From: UBA1046 sp964624395
GTDB taxonomy: Bacteria; Bacillota; Clostridia; Saccharofermentanales; DTU023
Reading direction: 5' to 3'
NCBI GenBank assembly: GCA_964624395.1
Contig: CAZUWY010000004.1
Coordinates: 1 to 46,485, forward strand
DNA: 46,485 bases
The translations under genes were made by a program, and so were the position numbers. Shown piece by piece: positions 1 to 8,267 of this stretch. The notes beneath the pieces were generated by a model. That model saw only the letters and a list, made by a program, of their open reading frames with translations, made no database searches and had not been told where the DNA came from. Position 1 is the stretch's first letter. Each line of letters begins with the position of its first letter.

Positions 1-452
1 TGGCACAGATGGTGTAACAGGGGGGAAGGCTGTTTCGTTCAGCAGCCCCTATTTATTTTCTATTTAATCTTGCCCCAGCAATTTAAGATTAATTGCAAAA
101 TCTTTGCCGCTGAGATTACTGTTTGTCAAAAAATCTGAGAATCATATTTATCCCAATTTTTCCAGCAGCTTTTCCATTAGCTTTTTTCTTAGTCATCTAG
201 CAAGAAAATTCTCAATCTGTGTAAAACTTTTGTTCATCACTTTACTTGATGCAAAAAACTGCAAGCAATACCCTATTTCATGGACAGCAGGCAGGTTCAG
301 CGCTAATAAACTCAATATCTAGAAATCGATAAAAACCACCAACTTTGAAGATCGTGTCTCAAAAAGAATGATTATAACCATTTCTTTATCTGGTATAATG
401 GTAATACCAATTCCAATTAATTTCTTATTATGCACAAGTAAAGAGGGATATT
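1..452. other. AT-rich stretch with no recognisable gene
   Basis: No convincing coding region is seen. An open frame at 104-322 gives a Phe/Ser/Leu-rich peptide with no ribosome site or family resemblance. The window edge may cut a gene whose last codons run to a TAA at 65-67, but the roughly 21 residues available match nothing I know. A short dyad lies at 28-47 (GGCTG and CAGCC) without a U-run. The promoter of the downstream exporter should lie near 390-440, but no clear -35/-10 pair stands out. Confidence 0.5.
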
Positions 453-1241
453 TTGTTAATACTTTTTTTAGTTAGCTTTTTTGCGTCTACAATCGGTGCC
501 ATTAGTGGTATTGGGGGAGGCATAATTATTAAGCCAGTATTAGATCTAATGCAATTATTTGATGTGTCAACAATTACGCTATTATCAGGATGTACTGTTC
601 TTTCCATGGCTACATATTCTGTCTTGAAAAATCTTTCTTCACGTCATAGGCAAAGTTTTGATTTAAAAATTACACTGCTTGCTTTGGGTGCAGCCAGTGG
701 TGGATTACTTGGAAAAGAATTTTTCAAATACTTATTTTTGATTGTTAAATTGGAAGAAGTGGTGGGTGCCTTTCAATCTGCTCTGCTGGCTCTTATTACT
801 TTGCTTTCTCTTTTTTATATGGTATTTAAAAAGAAGATTCAGACAATTCAGGTGGAATCTAAAATTACCAGTAGCTTAATCGGTTTAATTTTAGGCTTTT
901 TATCAAGCTTTCTTGGCATTGGAGGAGGTCCAATAAATGTTGTGGTCCTCAATTATTTCTACTCAATGGAGACAAAGCGCGCTTCTGCGACTTCGTTATA
1001 CCTAATCTTTTGGAGCCAAGCTTCTGCTCTTATTCTTTCGTTGTCTACAGGCTCGCTCCCGCAGTTTTCTTATCAGTTCCTCTTAATTATGGTACTGGGT
1101 GGTATTGCTGGCGGCATTGTGGGGAGAAGTCTGAGCTTAAAAATGAGCAGCGCCTCCATTGACCGGCTCATGCTGGCAGTAATAATTTTTATCTCAGCTG
1201 TATGTATTTTCAATACTTTTCAATATTTAACCAGATACTAA
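453..1241 (+). CDS. TauE/SafE-family membrane anion exporter
   Basis: A 262-residue integral membrane protein of the TauE/SafE (former DUF81) family, which moves sulfite, sulfoacetate or related small organic anions across the cytoplasmic membrane. The family's internal duplication is visible: a glycine motif GIGGG occurs near residue 20 (SGIGGGIIIKP) and again in the second half (FLGIGGGPINV). About eight hydrophobic segments fill the rest, and length is normal. The start is TTG, supported by AAGAGGG at 441-447 five bases upstream. The gene stands alone and its codons are visibly richer in A/T than those of the next gene, so it may be acquired. The substrate cannot be told from the sequence. 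Confidence 0.85.
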   Translation: MLILFLVSFFASTIGAISGIGGGIIIKPVLDLMQLFDVSTITLLSGCTVLSMATYSVLKNLSSRHRQSFDLKITLLALGAASGGLLGKEFFKYLFLIVKLEEVVGAFQSALLALITLLSLFYMVFKKKIQTIQVESKITSSLIGLILGFLSSFLGIGGGPINVVVLNYFYSMETKRASATSLYLIFWSQASALILSLSTGSLPQFSYQFLLIMVLGGIAGGIVGRSLSLKMSSASIDRLMLAVIIFISAVCIFNTFQYLTRY

Positions 1242-1321
1242 TAGGCAAATCTGAAAGAATGAAACTGGCAGGAAAGATTTGAGCTGCAGCAGGCCATCGA
1301 TTAATGATAAACTCATTAGCG

Positions 1322-1348
1322 TGTAGCCGCAAAGGGCGCAAGGCTACA
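1322..1348 (+). promoter_or_regulatory. Hairpin over the ribosome site of the PHP gene
   Basis: A seven-base inverted repeat, TGTAGCC (1322-1328) and GGCTACA (1342-1348), encloses a 13-base loop and ends one base before the ATG at 1350. The possible Shine-Dalgarno bases lie in the loop or right arm. It could affect translation; that is inference. Confidence 0.35.
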
Positions 1349-1349
1349 A

Positions 1350-2267
1350 ATGTTTATGATGGTTAAAATTAGCAACTCAATTGCAGCATCGATCGGGCTT
1401 CTGGATCGTCTAACTAAAGAGGGTGGGGTTGATCTGCATTTACACTCACTTTACTCCGACGGCAGCAAAAGTCCGGAAGAGCTGGTCGATCTTGCTCACA
1501 AAAGAAAACTTAAGGCTATTGCCATCGCAGATCATGACAGCATTGGTGCCTTGCCAAGGGCCAAAATAGCGGTAGGCAAATTAAAGATAGAGAGCGGTTA
1601 TGACTTGCTTTTAATTCCAGCTGTTGAGCTGGCGGTTTGGCTGGAAGAACAAATTGTCCATCTGCTCGCCTATTTCCCTTATGAAGATATAGGCAAGATG
1701 GAAGATTTTCTCCAGGGACAGCAAGCAGAAAGAGAAAACCGCAATCAGATAATGCTAAATAAGCTGATTGATTTGAAGGTAATCAAGCAAAGGGATTTGC
1801 AGTCTTATCTGAAGGCAGGGCATCCTTTGCTCGGCAGAACCCATATCGCCAAGCTGCTGGTCAAGAAGGGTCAGGCCGGATCAATTTCCGAAGCATTCAA
1901 AAAATATCTCGGTAAGGGCAAACCCGCCTTTGTGGCCAGAAACAGCATCTCGCTTGATGCAGCCTGCAAACTAATTCATCAGCTGGGCGGTGCTGCCATC
2001 TTGGCACATCCGCAAAAATATGGCTGGGGCCGGGCAGATGAGCCGGATACAAATCGTTTTGTTAAAGAATTTGAAAGCGCCAGATCTTTTGGTATTGATG
2101 GGGTGGAGAGCTTTCACAGCGAAGCTGAGCGAGAAACCCAGCTGCAAATGATGCAAGCAGCAAATCATCTGGGACTAATCTCAACAGCAGGATCTGATTA
2201 CCACGGCAGCAATAAGGACAATTGTCTGATCTATAATGGCGATCAGTATTTTTATCCCCGCGATTAA
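1350..2267 (+). CDS. PHP-domain metal-dependent phosphoesterase
   Basis: A 305-residue protein of the PHP family related to TrpH/YciV, a group that includes 3',5'-nucleoside bisphosphate phosphatases and 5'-3' exonucleases (RNase AM). The N-terminal metal motif is DLHLHSLYSDGS, followed by IADHDS, the middle HPQKYGW, and the C-terminal GSDYHGSN, which together supply the His/Asp ligands of the trinuclear site. Cytoplasmic, no signal peptide. Start choice is uncertain among ATGs at 1350, 1356 and 1359. The upstream AAAGGG and AAGG lie in and beside a small hairpin (1322-1348). The gene ends just before a terminator shared with the convergent VanW gene. Confidence 0.85.
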   Translation: MFMMVKISNSIAASIGLLDRLTKEGGVDLHLHSLYSDGSKSPEELVDLAHKRKLKAIAIADHDSIGALPRAKIAVGKLKIESGYDLLLIPAVELAVWLEEQIVHLLAYFPYEDIGKMEDFLQGQQAERENRNQIMLNKLIDLKVIKQRDLQSYLKAGHPLLGRTHIAKLLVKKGQAGSISEAFKKYLGKGKPAFVARNSISLDAACKLIHQLGGAAILAHPQKYGWGRADEPDTNRFVKEFESARSFGIDGVESFHSEAERETQLQMMQAANHLGLISTAGSDYHGSNKDNCLIYNGDQYFYPRD

Positions 2268-2297
2268 AAAGACCTGTCGCTCATAGCAGACAGGTCT
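2266..2297 (-). terminator. Intrinsic terminator of the VanW gene, perhaps bidirectional
   Basis: A perfect nine-base stem, AGACCTGTC (2270-2278) and GACAGGTCT (2289-2297), has a ten-base loop. Read on the minus strand it is followed by TTTTT (2270-2266), as expected for a terminator of the gene ending at 2335. On the plus strand the following bases are less U-rich, so termination of the PHP gene is less certain. Confidence 0.75.
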
Positions 2298-2334
2298 CAA
2301 ATATTTGTAAAATATCTTCTGGCTACTCTTAGCC

Positions 2335-4521
2335 TCAAGAATCTTCTTCAGGTTCGGGCGTAGTCGTAGTTGTCGCAGGCACTTCTGCAGTTTTTGTAGT
2401 GGTGGGCGTAGCAGTTGGCGCTTCACTTGCTTTAGTAGTTGTCGGCGTTGCTGCAACAGTCGTCTCTGTAACCTTGACAGTAGTAGTTGCCCCGGTGACT
2501 GTGGCACCAGGATAGCCGGCCGGGATATGTCCCACAGCCACCCTGTATGTATTGGGTCTGGCGTTATAGCGGCTGCGCCATAGTTTTTCCTTCTTGATCA
2601 GTTTGCCATTCTGGTAGTATTCACGATAAGTCTGCCAAGAATTTCCGGCAACTGCCTTTATATCTTGTTCCACCTTGCCTGGAGCCAGTTGCGGATCTTC
2701 CTTGTACACTGCCTCACCCGGTGGAACATCATCACCGATTTTTTCTGCAGTCAGCTTAATCGTCATATTTTCAGGCATGGTGTTGCCATAGATGCGCACT
2801 GTCACAGCTCTGGTGCTGGATTCCATAATTATAGCCACCGGCTGCTTGGAATCGTTTCTAAACTTCAAATCCGACCAGCCGGACACCATGGCATCCATTC
2901 CCGGTTTGAAATAGTCGCCCACTCGTCCGTGGTTCTGGCGTTCGATTATGGTCAGTCCAGCCTTGGCAGCTGCCTGAAAGAGGGTTGTACTAGGCTGGCA
3001 AAGGCCTCCGCCCATTCCGTCGACATATTGACCGCTGACAAGGATCGAGGCATTTTCAAAGCCGTTGGCAGCTGTAATCGGATCTAAAGCAGCCATGTAA
3101 GAGAAGGTCTCTCCGGGCTGAATAATCTGGCCGGTAAGAAGCTGGGCAGCTCTTTTAAGATTGCTGTTTCTGCCGTAATGCTGCATCATCACCTTGGTTG
3201 ATGCCTCCGCCAGCAGATGAACTGATTTTTTCAGCTCTACCTCTGTGACATCAGGATAAGAGATCTCTGTTTTAACATCAATTCTGTTGCTGTCGCCTCG
3301 TCCTTCCAGATAATCTGTGATCTGAGTTGTTATAAGCTTAAGATCGGCGGCGACTCCAACAGTCTCCGGTTCAATATTAAAATTCATCCTCGATTCGTTA
3401 AAGGAGACTGCCTTGGCAGATACCGGACCCTGTATATAGGGGGCGAGCAGCTCTTTCAGACTGGACTCGATCACCCTCTCATTGTATTTATATCTATAGG
3501 GAATATCGACTGGATTGTTCTCTAGTTCAATAATCTCCTGGTAGCGCTCCATGATTCTGAGATCGGGATCCATATTCTCAGATTCCCGGCCATGTTTCCA
3601 AATCTCTTCTAAAAGCTCTTCTGTCGCCAAGCTGATCTGCAGTTCTGAAAACTTTACCGGCACATGCTTATCGGCAATATTTAGCATAAAGGCGCCTTTT
3701 TCATCTAGCTCAGAGCCAATGCGCGCCAGCTCATTTTCAATAGCCTCGCGGCTATAATTGGCCAGACTGAAGCCGGCCAGCAAAACTCCGGGGTAGACAA
3801 TATCTTTTTCAGTCAGCTCCTTGGCTAAAAGATATTCTTCAGACTCCCGATCGACAGAGGTCTGATCTACCTTCTCCGTATACTCGGGAATGCTTTCAAA
3901 GGTCTCTGTAGATTCTACCTGATCAGAGAGGATGCCCAGAGCGTTAACAGCAAAATAAATAGCCGGAACCAAGATCACGACTGTGAGTACAGCTGCAATC
4001 ATTTTCCTTTTGCGATCCCTTTTAACTGCATCTCTCTTATCCGTCTTGGGAGTAGCTTCAGCAGCCTGTGTCCTGTGTGGAGGTGCAACTCTGCCGTTGG
4101 AAGTACTTCTGCCTCTATTTTCAGGTGGTCTGTGATAGACTGTGCTTTTATTTTCAACAGTTTTTGAATCTCTCTTGAAGATGTCTGCCTCTGATGTGGG
4201 CCTGACTGGTGACACTTTGCGCGGATTGGCATAGTTAACAGGCGTCTGCCCTGCCCTAGGCCTTGCTTCAGCCTGCGCATGGTTAGAAGAAGCTTTCCCT
4301 GCAAAATCTAATTGCCCAGCAGCGGAACCAGCAGCCACTCTTTGCCCCACTGGACGGATTTTAGTCTCCCGGAAAGTAGCATCCGGCAAAGCCTCGACAG
4401 GGGTAAAGCCACCATTAACCGAAATAGCAGGTTGGGTAGAGTTTGCTCCCGGATCACTAAGATTGGGATTGATTCTGATTTTTCTAATTTTTGGCTCTTG
4501 GCCGCCAAGTTTATCGTTCAT
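2335..4521 (-). CDS. VanW-family wall protein with YoaR-type and G5 domains
   Basis: A 728-residue single-pass membrane protein. A long basic, Pro/Ala-rich cytoplasmic region (1-170) precedes one membrane segment (about 174-197). Outside follow a YoaR/peptidoglycan-binding-4-like domain (about 245-425), a VanW domain (about 437-570, with the typical GGGLCQPSTTLFQAA and NHGR motifs), a G5-like domain (about 590-665, with PPGE and NGKLIKKE) and a Thr/Pro-rich acidic tail (about 672-728). VanW proteins occur in Gram-positive cell walls and some vancomycin-resistance clusters, but their biochemical role is not settled. The gene neighbours an NlpC/P60 hydrolase on the same strand but is separated from it by a terminator. 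Codon repetition in the tail is marked. Confidence 0.88.
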   Translation of the reverse strand: MNDKLGGQEPKIRKIRINPNLSDPGANSTQPAISVNGGFTPVEALPDATFRETKIRPVGQRVAAGSAAGQLDFAGKASSNHAQAEARPRAGQTPVNYANPRKVSPVRPTSEADIFKRDSKTVENKSTVYHRPPENRGRSTSNGRVAPPHRTQAAEATPKTDKRDAVKRDRKRKMIAAVLTVVILVPAIYFAVNALGILSDQVESTETFESIPEYTEKVDQTSVDRESEEYLLAKELTEKDIVYPGVLLAGFSLANYSREAIENELARIGSELDEKGAFMLNIADKHVPVKFSELQISLATEELLEEIWKHGRESENMDPDLRIMERYQEIIELENNPVDIPYRYKYNERVIESSLKELLAPYIQGPVSAKAVSFNESRMNFNIEPETVGVAADLKLITTQITDYLEGRGDSNRIDVKTEISYPDVTEVELKKSVHLLAEASTKVMMQHYGRNSNLKRAAQLLTGQIIQPGETFSYMAALDPITAANGFENASILVSGQYVDGMGGGLCQPSTTLFQAAAKAGLTIIERQNHGRVGDYFKPGMDAMVSGWSDLKFRNDSKQPVAIIMESSTRAVTVRIYGNTMPENMTIKLTAEKIGDDVPPGEAVYKEDPQLAPGKVEQDIKAVAGNSWQTYREYYQNGKLIKKEKLWRSRYNARPNTYRVAVGHIPAGYPGATVTGATTTVKVTETTVAATPTTTKASEAPTATPTTTKTAEVPATTTTTPEPEEDS

Positions 4522-4550
4522 ATCTAATACCTAAGATCTTTTATCAACTG

Positions 4551-4592
4551 TCAAAAATGATCCGAAGGCAAATTGCGTAAGCCCCCGGATCA
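4551..4592 (-). terminator. Intrinsic terminator after the NlpC/P60 gene
   Basis: TGATCCG (4558-4564) and CGGATCA (4586-4592) form a seven-base stem; on the minus strand it is followed by TTTTTGA (4557-4551). It lies about 30 bases past the stop codon at 4622 and separates this gene from the VanW gene downstream. Confidence 0.75.
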
Positions 4593-4621
4593 GATAATAT
4601 CATAAATGTAAAAATTGTCTA

Positions 4622-6817
4622 TCAATTAATGATACGGCCAATCTTCACCGGTTGCCTGTTAGCGGGTCTATTGGCAATCACGTCAATTCTTACAACTGAA
4701 CCTGGCTGTGGGGCATGGATCATCTTGCCATCTCCAACATAGATGCCCACATGGTCATATTTGCCGACTGAGCCAAAGAAGACTAGATCGCCCAGTTTGA
4801 CATTGGAGTAATCGCCCTTGGAGAAGCTAACATTCTTCACATGCTTGTTGCCCTGCTGGTTGGCACTGTGCGGCAGGGACACCCCTATGCTGCTGTAAAC
4901 CCATTTGACCAGTCCGGAGCAGTCAAAGCCATTCATGCTGGAACCGGCAAAGACATATCTAACTCCCAGTGCCGATTTGGCTTTTTCCACAACAGCTTTT
5001 CTCTTGGCCGCATTGCTGTCGGTTTCCGGGCTCTCCGGCTCAGAATCTTCGATCTGTTCCACTTCTTTATTGGAGAACAAAGTGTTGAGCATATAGCCTT
5101 CTTTGTCCTTGCCGTAACTTATCTTGGACCAGGTACCATTGCTGGTCAGCTGTTTAATCTTGGTGGCATAGGGCAGCGAGGTAAGGACAGCAGATGATGT
5201 ATCGGCCTTCTCCCTCACATTGGCTGCGCTAACTCTGATCCAAGCATCTTTATTGACATCCTTGAAGGAGCTGCTTTGACCGCTGTCATTATTAGCCGGC
5301 GGGCTGCTGTTGCCTGGCGCATCCTTAGTGATTAAGTCATTCTTAATATAGGCAACCAGACCGTTTTTAGTCTTGATCTTTGACCAGGATCCGTTTGTTG
5401 CGATCTGAGTCAGCTTCTCATCTTGCGTTGCTGCTCCAACAACCGAGCTGGATGTGCTGTCGCTTTCACGCAAATTGGCATAAGCCACCGTTACATAAAC
5501 GTCAACATTAGTATTTCTATATTCTGAAGAAGGTGCTTCAGGAGTAGGCTGGGTCGGTTCTGTTATCTCTGGTTTTTTGGACGTGAGCAAGTCATTGCGC
5601 AAATAACCTTCCTGCCCGCTGGCCAGTTTGACCTTCGACCAGATACCGTCAGTGGATATCTGATGTACTTTATCGTTCAGGCGTACAGTGCCAATGGCCT
5701 CAGAATCGGTGGATGCCTCTGCGCGCAGGTAACCGTAATTAACCTGCACCCAGTTATCAACACCCATATTAATGGTATTGTTTTCCTTGGCAACTTTATC
5801 CTTTTGGAAAAGATCAGTGCTCATATAGCCTATGAGACCAGTTTCAGTCTTGACCTTCGCCCAGTCACCTTCCACTTTGATAATTTCAATCTGAGTACCC
5901 TTTTGCGCAAAAGCCACTCTTTCAGATTCAGCATTAGGTTCTGTGCGGATATTGGCCATATTGACCTTGACATAGCGAATAGAAGAGGGCGGATCTTTCT
6001 CCGTCGTAATTATATTGGGGTTCTGAGTAGTCCCGGCAGTTTCTGTGGCTTTCTTTTCTGTCTTTGCCGGCTCAGTAGAGGAAGCCTCGGTAGGTGCCTT
6101 GGTAGCCTGCACGCGCGGGGCGGGCTTTTCGGCTTGCAGATATTTGGCCAGAGCATAACCTTCAACCCCTTTGGAGTTCCGGATATAGGCCCAGCTGCCT
6201 TCCTTGGCCAGCTGTTTTACTGCTTCACCATAGTAAAGCTGTCCCAGTTTAGCACCATCTACATGTGCTGAAGCGCGGAAGTTAAGCACGGTGTTGGCAT
6301 AGACTGTTTTCTCTGCCTCTGTTTTCTTCGTTTTCTTGGCAGCTGTTGTTTCAGTAATCTCTTCGACTTGGCTTTCCGTCTCGATTATCAGAGCTGCCGG
6401 CTGTTCCGTGGCTGCTTCGGTTTCAGCAATAGTTTCTTCTTCTGTTGGCGGAATTTCAATTGCCGATTCCATGTTTTCCATCATTTCCAGCACGGCAATT
6501 TCGCCAGGACCCAAATTTCTGCCCATCTCTTGCTCTGACAGCTGATCTAGCTCAAACTGGTTCTTTTCCGGGAGTTCAAATTTGATCTCCGCCTGCTGCC
6601 CGATCGATAATTTGATCTGGATAACCAAAACAGCAACAATCATTAAAGCCGCCAAAGTCGGCAGACCCAGGAAAGCAATACGTTTTGCAAATCCTGTAGG
6701 TGCGCTGGCTTTATAGCGACTCAAAAAGCGCATGGTCTTGCGCTTCGGTTTTCTCGTGCCGGTAGCCTTACCCGGTGAGGAGGTTATGTCGGATAGATTA
6801 ATATCTTTCTTTTTCAT
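4622..6817 (-). CDS. Five-SH3b NlpC/P60 peptidoglycan endopeptidase
   Basis: A membrane-anchored wall hydrolase of about 731 residues. Counting from an alternative GTG start at 6832, it has a basic N-terminus, a membrane segment (about 50-77), an acidic Thr/Glu linker, five bacterial SH3 repeats (about 176-233, 286-343, 360-416, 443-501, 529-586) and a C-terminal NlpC/P60 domain (about 612-736). The catalytic Cys is in FDCSG (637), the His in DHVGIYVG (694) and the third polar residue is His706 in IHAP. Such enzymes cut stem peptides between D-Glu and the third residue, with SH3b domains binding the wall. I prefer ATG 6817 (MKKKD) because the GTG has no ribosome site, but neither has a strong one. 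Confidence 0.9.
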   Translation of the reverse strand: MKKKDINLSDITSSPGKATGTRKPKRKTMRFLSRYKASAPTGFAKRIAFLGLPTLAALMIVAVLVIQIKLSIGQQAEIKFELPEKNQFELDQLSEQEMGRNLGPGEIAVLEMMENMESAIEIPPTEEETIAETEAATEQPAALIIETESQVEEITETTAAKKTKKTEAEKTVYANTVLNFRASAHVDGAKLGQLYYGEAVKQLAKEGSWAYIRNSKGVEGYALAKYLQAEKPAPRVQATKAPTEASSTEPAKTEKKATETAGTTQNPNIITTEKDPPSSIRYVKVNMANIRTEPNAESERVAFAQKGTQIEIIKVEGDWAKVKTETGLIGYMSTDLFQKDKVAKENNTINMGVDNWVQVNYGYLRAEASTDSEAIGTVRLNDKVHQISTDGIWSKVKLASGQEGYLRNDLLTSKKPEITEPTQPTPEAPSSEYRNTNVDVYVTVAYANLRESDSTSSSVVGAATQDEKLTQIATNGSWSKIKTKNGLVAYIKNDLITKDAPGNSSPPANNDSGQSSSFKDVNKDAWIRVSAANVREKADTSSAVLTSLPYATKIKQLTSNGTWSKISYGKDKEGYMLNTLFSNKEVEQIEDSEPESPETDSNAAKRKAVVEKAKSALGVRYVFAGSSMNGFDCSGLVKWVYSSIGVSLPHSANQQGNKHVKNVSFSKGDYSNVKLGDLVFFGSVGKYDHVGIYVGDGKMIHAPQPGSVVRIDVIANRPANRQPVKIGRIIN

Positions 6818-6888
6818 ATATACTCGTTTCACTTCTGCTGGTCTGTTTTATTTGGCTAAACAAACCTGCATTGATCGAATCATCAATT

Positions 6889-6917
6889 ATTTTACCCTGA
6901 TTGGCAAGGGCAATCAA
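6889..6917 (-). promoter_or_regulatory. Promoter of the NlpC/P60 gene with a dyad
   Basis: On the minus strand TTGATT (6917-6912) and TAAAAT (6894-6889) are 17 bases apart, a good sigma-A match about 65 bases upstream of the start codon. The spacer carries a dyad, TGATTG-N7-CAATCA (6898-6916), that could be an operator; the latter is inference. Confidence 0.55.
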
Positions 6918-7039
6918 GTTAATACCGAATTACAGTAGCGGAACAATATGGCATTTATGTGAAGTTTTAATAACTTTCGCTTCATCATTTGTTCTCAAAT
7001 AGAATTTTCTAGCAAGAAAAGCTTGCCCTCACGACGCTG

Positions 7040-8032
7040 TCAGTTGCCATATTTCTTTTCCAGCAGGCTGAATAAATAGGAAAATATTGTGCCGAGAAAA
7101 AATGCCGCCAGGCAAAACAGTGAGGCTGGTAACAAATTAAGATTCATTTGCGCTAAATTTGCCCTCTCAAGCCCCGGCAGGATAATCGTCGGAATAATAG
7201 CAAGGCATGATCCAGTGACAAGGCCGATAATAACGTGATGAACAAGGGAATAGTAATTATTGAAAAGCCAGGTAACAGCCTTGGCCATTAAAATAACAGT
7301 CAGCAAGACACCAATTATGAGCGGCAGCATGACAGATAGATCAAAATCTTTGACACCGTGAGCCATTGTATCGTAAAGCCCCAGATACATCAGAAAATTA
7401 GAGGTTGCTAGGCCTGGAATAATTACCCCTAGGCCAATCAGAAAACCTGCTGCTATCCAAACAAAAAAATTGGCTTCAATCTTGGGCAGATGCTGTACAC
7501 CGATGAGCATGATAGCTAAAATCGCAGCAGTCGCCAGGACAAAACTTAAAATTTCCTTTGCTCCCCGCCCGCTTTCCTTTGCCCTTTTGCCCAGCAAGGG
7601 GAGAGTACCCACGACAAAGCCAAGAAAGAGGCTGACGAAAATTGGTCCATAGGAATCAAAAGCTGCTGCCACAGCCACAGAAAATAGGAGTATGCCCAGA
7701 ATGCCGCCAATGCCAATCGGCAGAAAGTAGCGCATCCTCTTGAAAAAATCTGTGGTTATGCTGCTTAAGAAGATCATGATATGATCGTAGATTTCAAATA
7801 TTACAGCCAGAACGCCTCCGGAAAGACCCGGGAGTATTCCCCCAATCCCAATCAGAACACCTTTCAAAAGTCTGATCAGCCAGTTGCCAAGGCCTGTCTC
7901 ATCCGGTATTGCTATCTCTGTCTTCTTTTGTTCTTCAATTTTTATATCCAAATCTACTATCCTTTGCCAGCAATCAGCAAAAAAATAAATGACTGCCTCA
8001 ACTGCCATCTCCCTTGCAGTCTGAAGCCTCAT
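7040..8032 (-). CDS. DUF368 family polyprenyl-phosphate transporter (PopT-like)
   Basis: A polytopic membrane protein of 330 residues. The family signature is seen as LLKGVLIGIGGILPGLSGGVLAVI near residue 55 and again in the second half as GFLIGLGVIIPGLATSNFLMYLG, an inverted-repeat-like pair of re-entrant motifs. Members of the DUF368 family have been shown to return undecaprenyl phosphate to the inner face of the membrane for reuse in wall synthesis, which suits the neighbouring wall genes. The first 50 residues are an unusual polar extension without a visible ribosome site before the ATG, so the true start may lie further in. Confidence 0.85.
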   Translation of the reverse strand: MRLQTAREMAVEAVIYFFADCWQRIVDLDIKIEEQKKTEIAIPDETGLGNWLIRLLKGVLIGIGGILPGLSGGVLAVIFEIYDHIMIFLSSITTDFFKRMRYFLPIGIGGILGILLFSVAVAAAFDSYGPIFVSLFLGFVVGTLPLLGKRAKESGRGAKEILSFVLATAAILAIMLIGVQHLPKIEANFFVWIAAGFLIGLGVIIPGLATSNFLMYLGLYDTMAHGVKDFDLSVMLPLIIGVLLTVILMAKAVTWLFNNYYSLVHHVIIGLVTGSCLAIIPTIILPGLERANLAQMNLNLLPASLFCLAAFFLGTIFSYLFSLLEKKYGN

Positions 8033-8267
8033 TATTTGTCAGCTAATAGTTGCTTTTAAGTAATATAACACAAAATATATTATATATAGATTCAAATTTA
8101 CTGCAAGAAAGCAAATTCGTCCTTTCACCAGTGATTAATGCCCTGCTCGATCAAAGGGGGCACAATCATTGATCTCAAAATAATTAAACTAATTTGCTCT
8201 CAAACCTATCTCAAACCTAAACATTGATCCCTTTGATCTTGACAGAACCAGACCCTGCTGGCCAGAT

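Noticed and set aside
104..322. 72-residue plus-strand frame near the window start
   Set aside because: No ribosome site, no recognisable family, Phe/Ser/Lys composition expected from AT-rich non-coding DNA.
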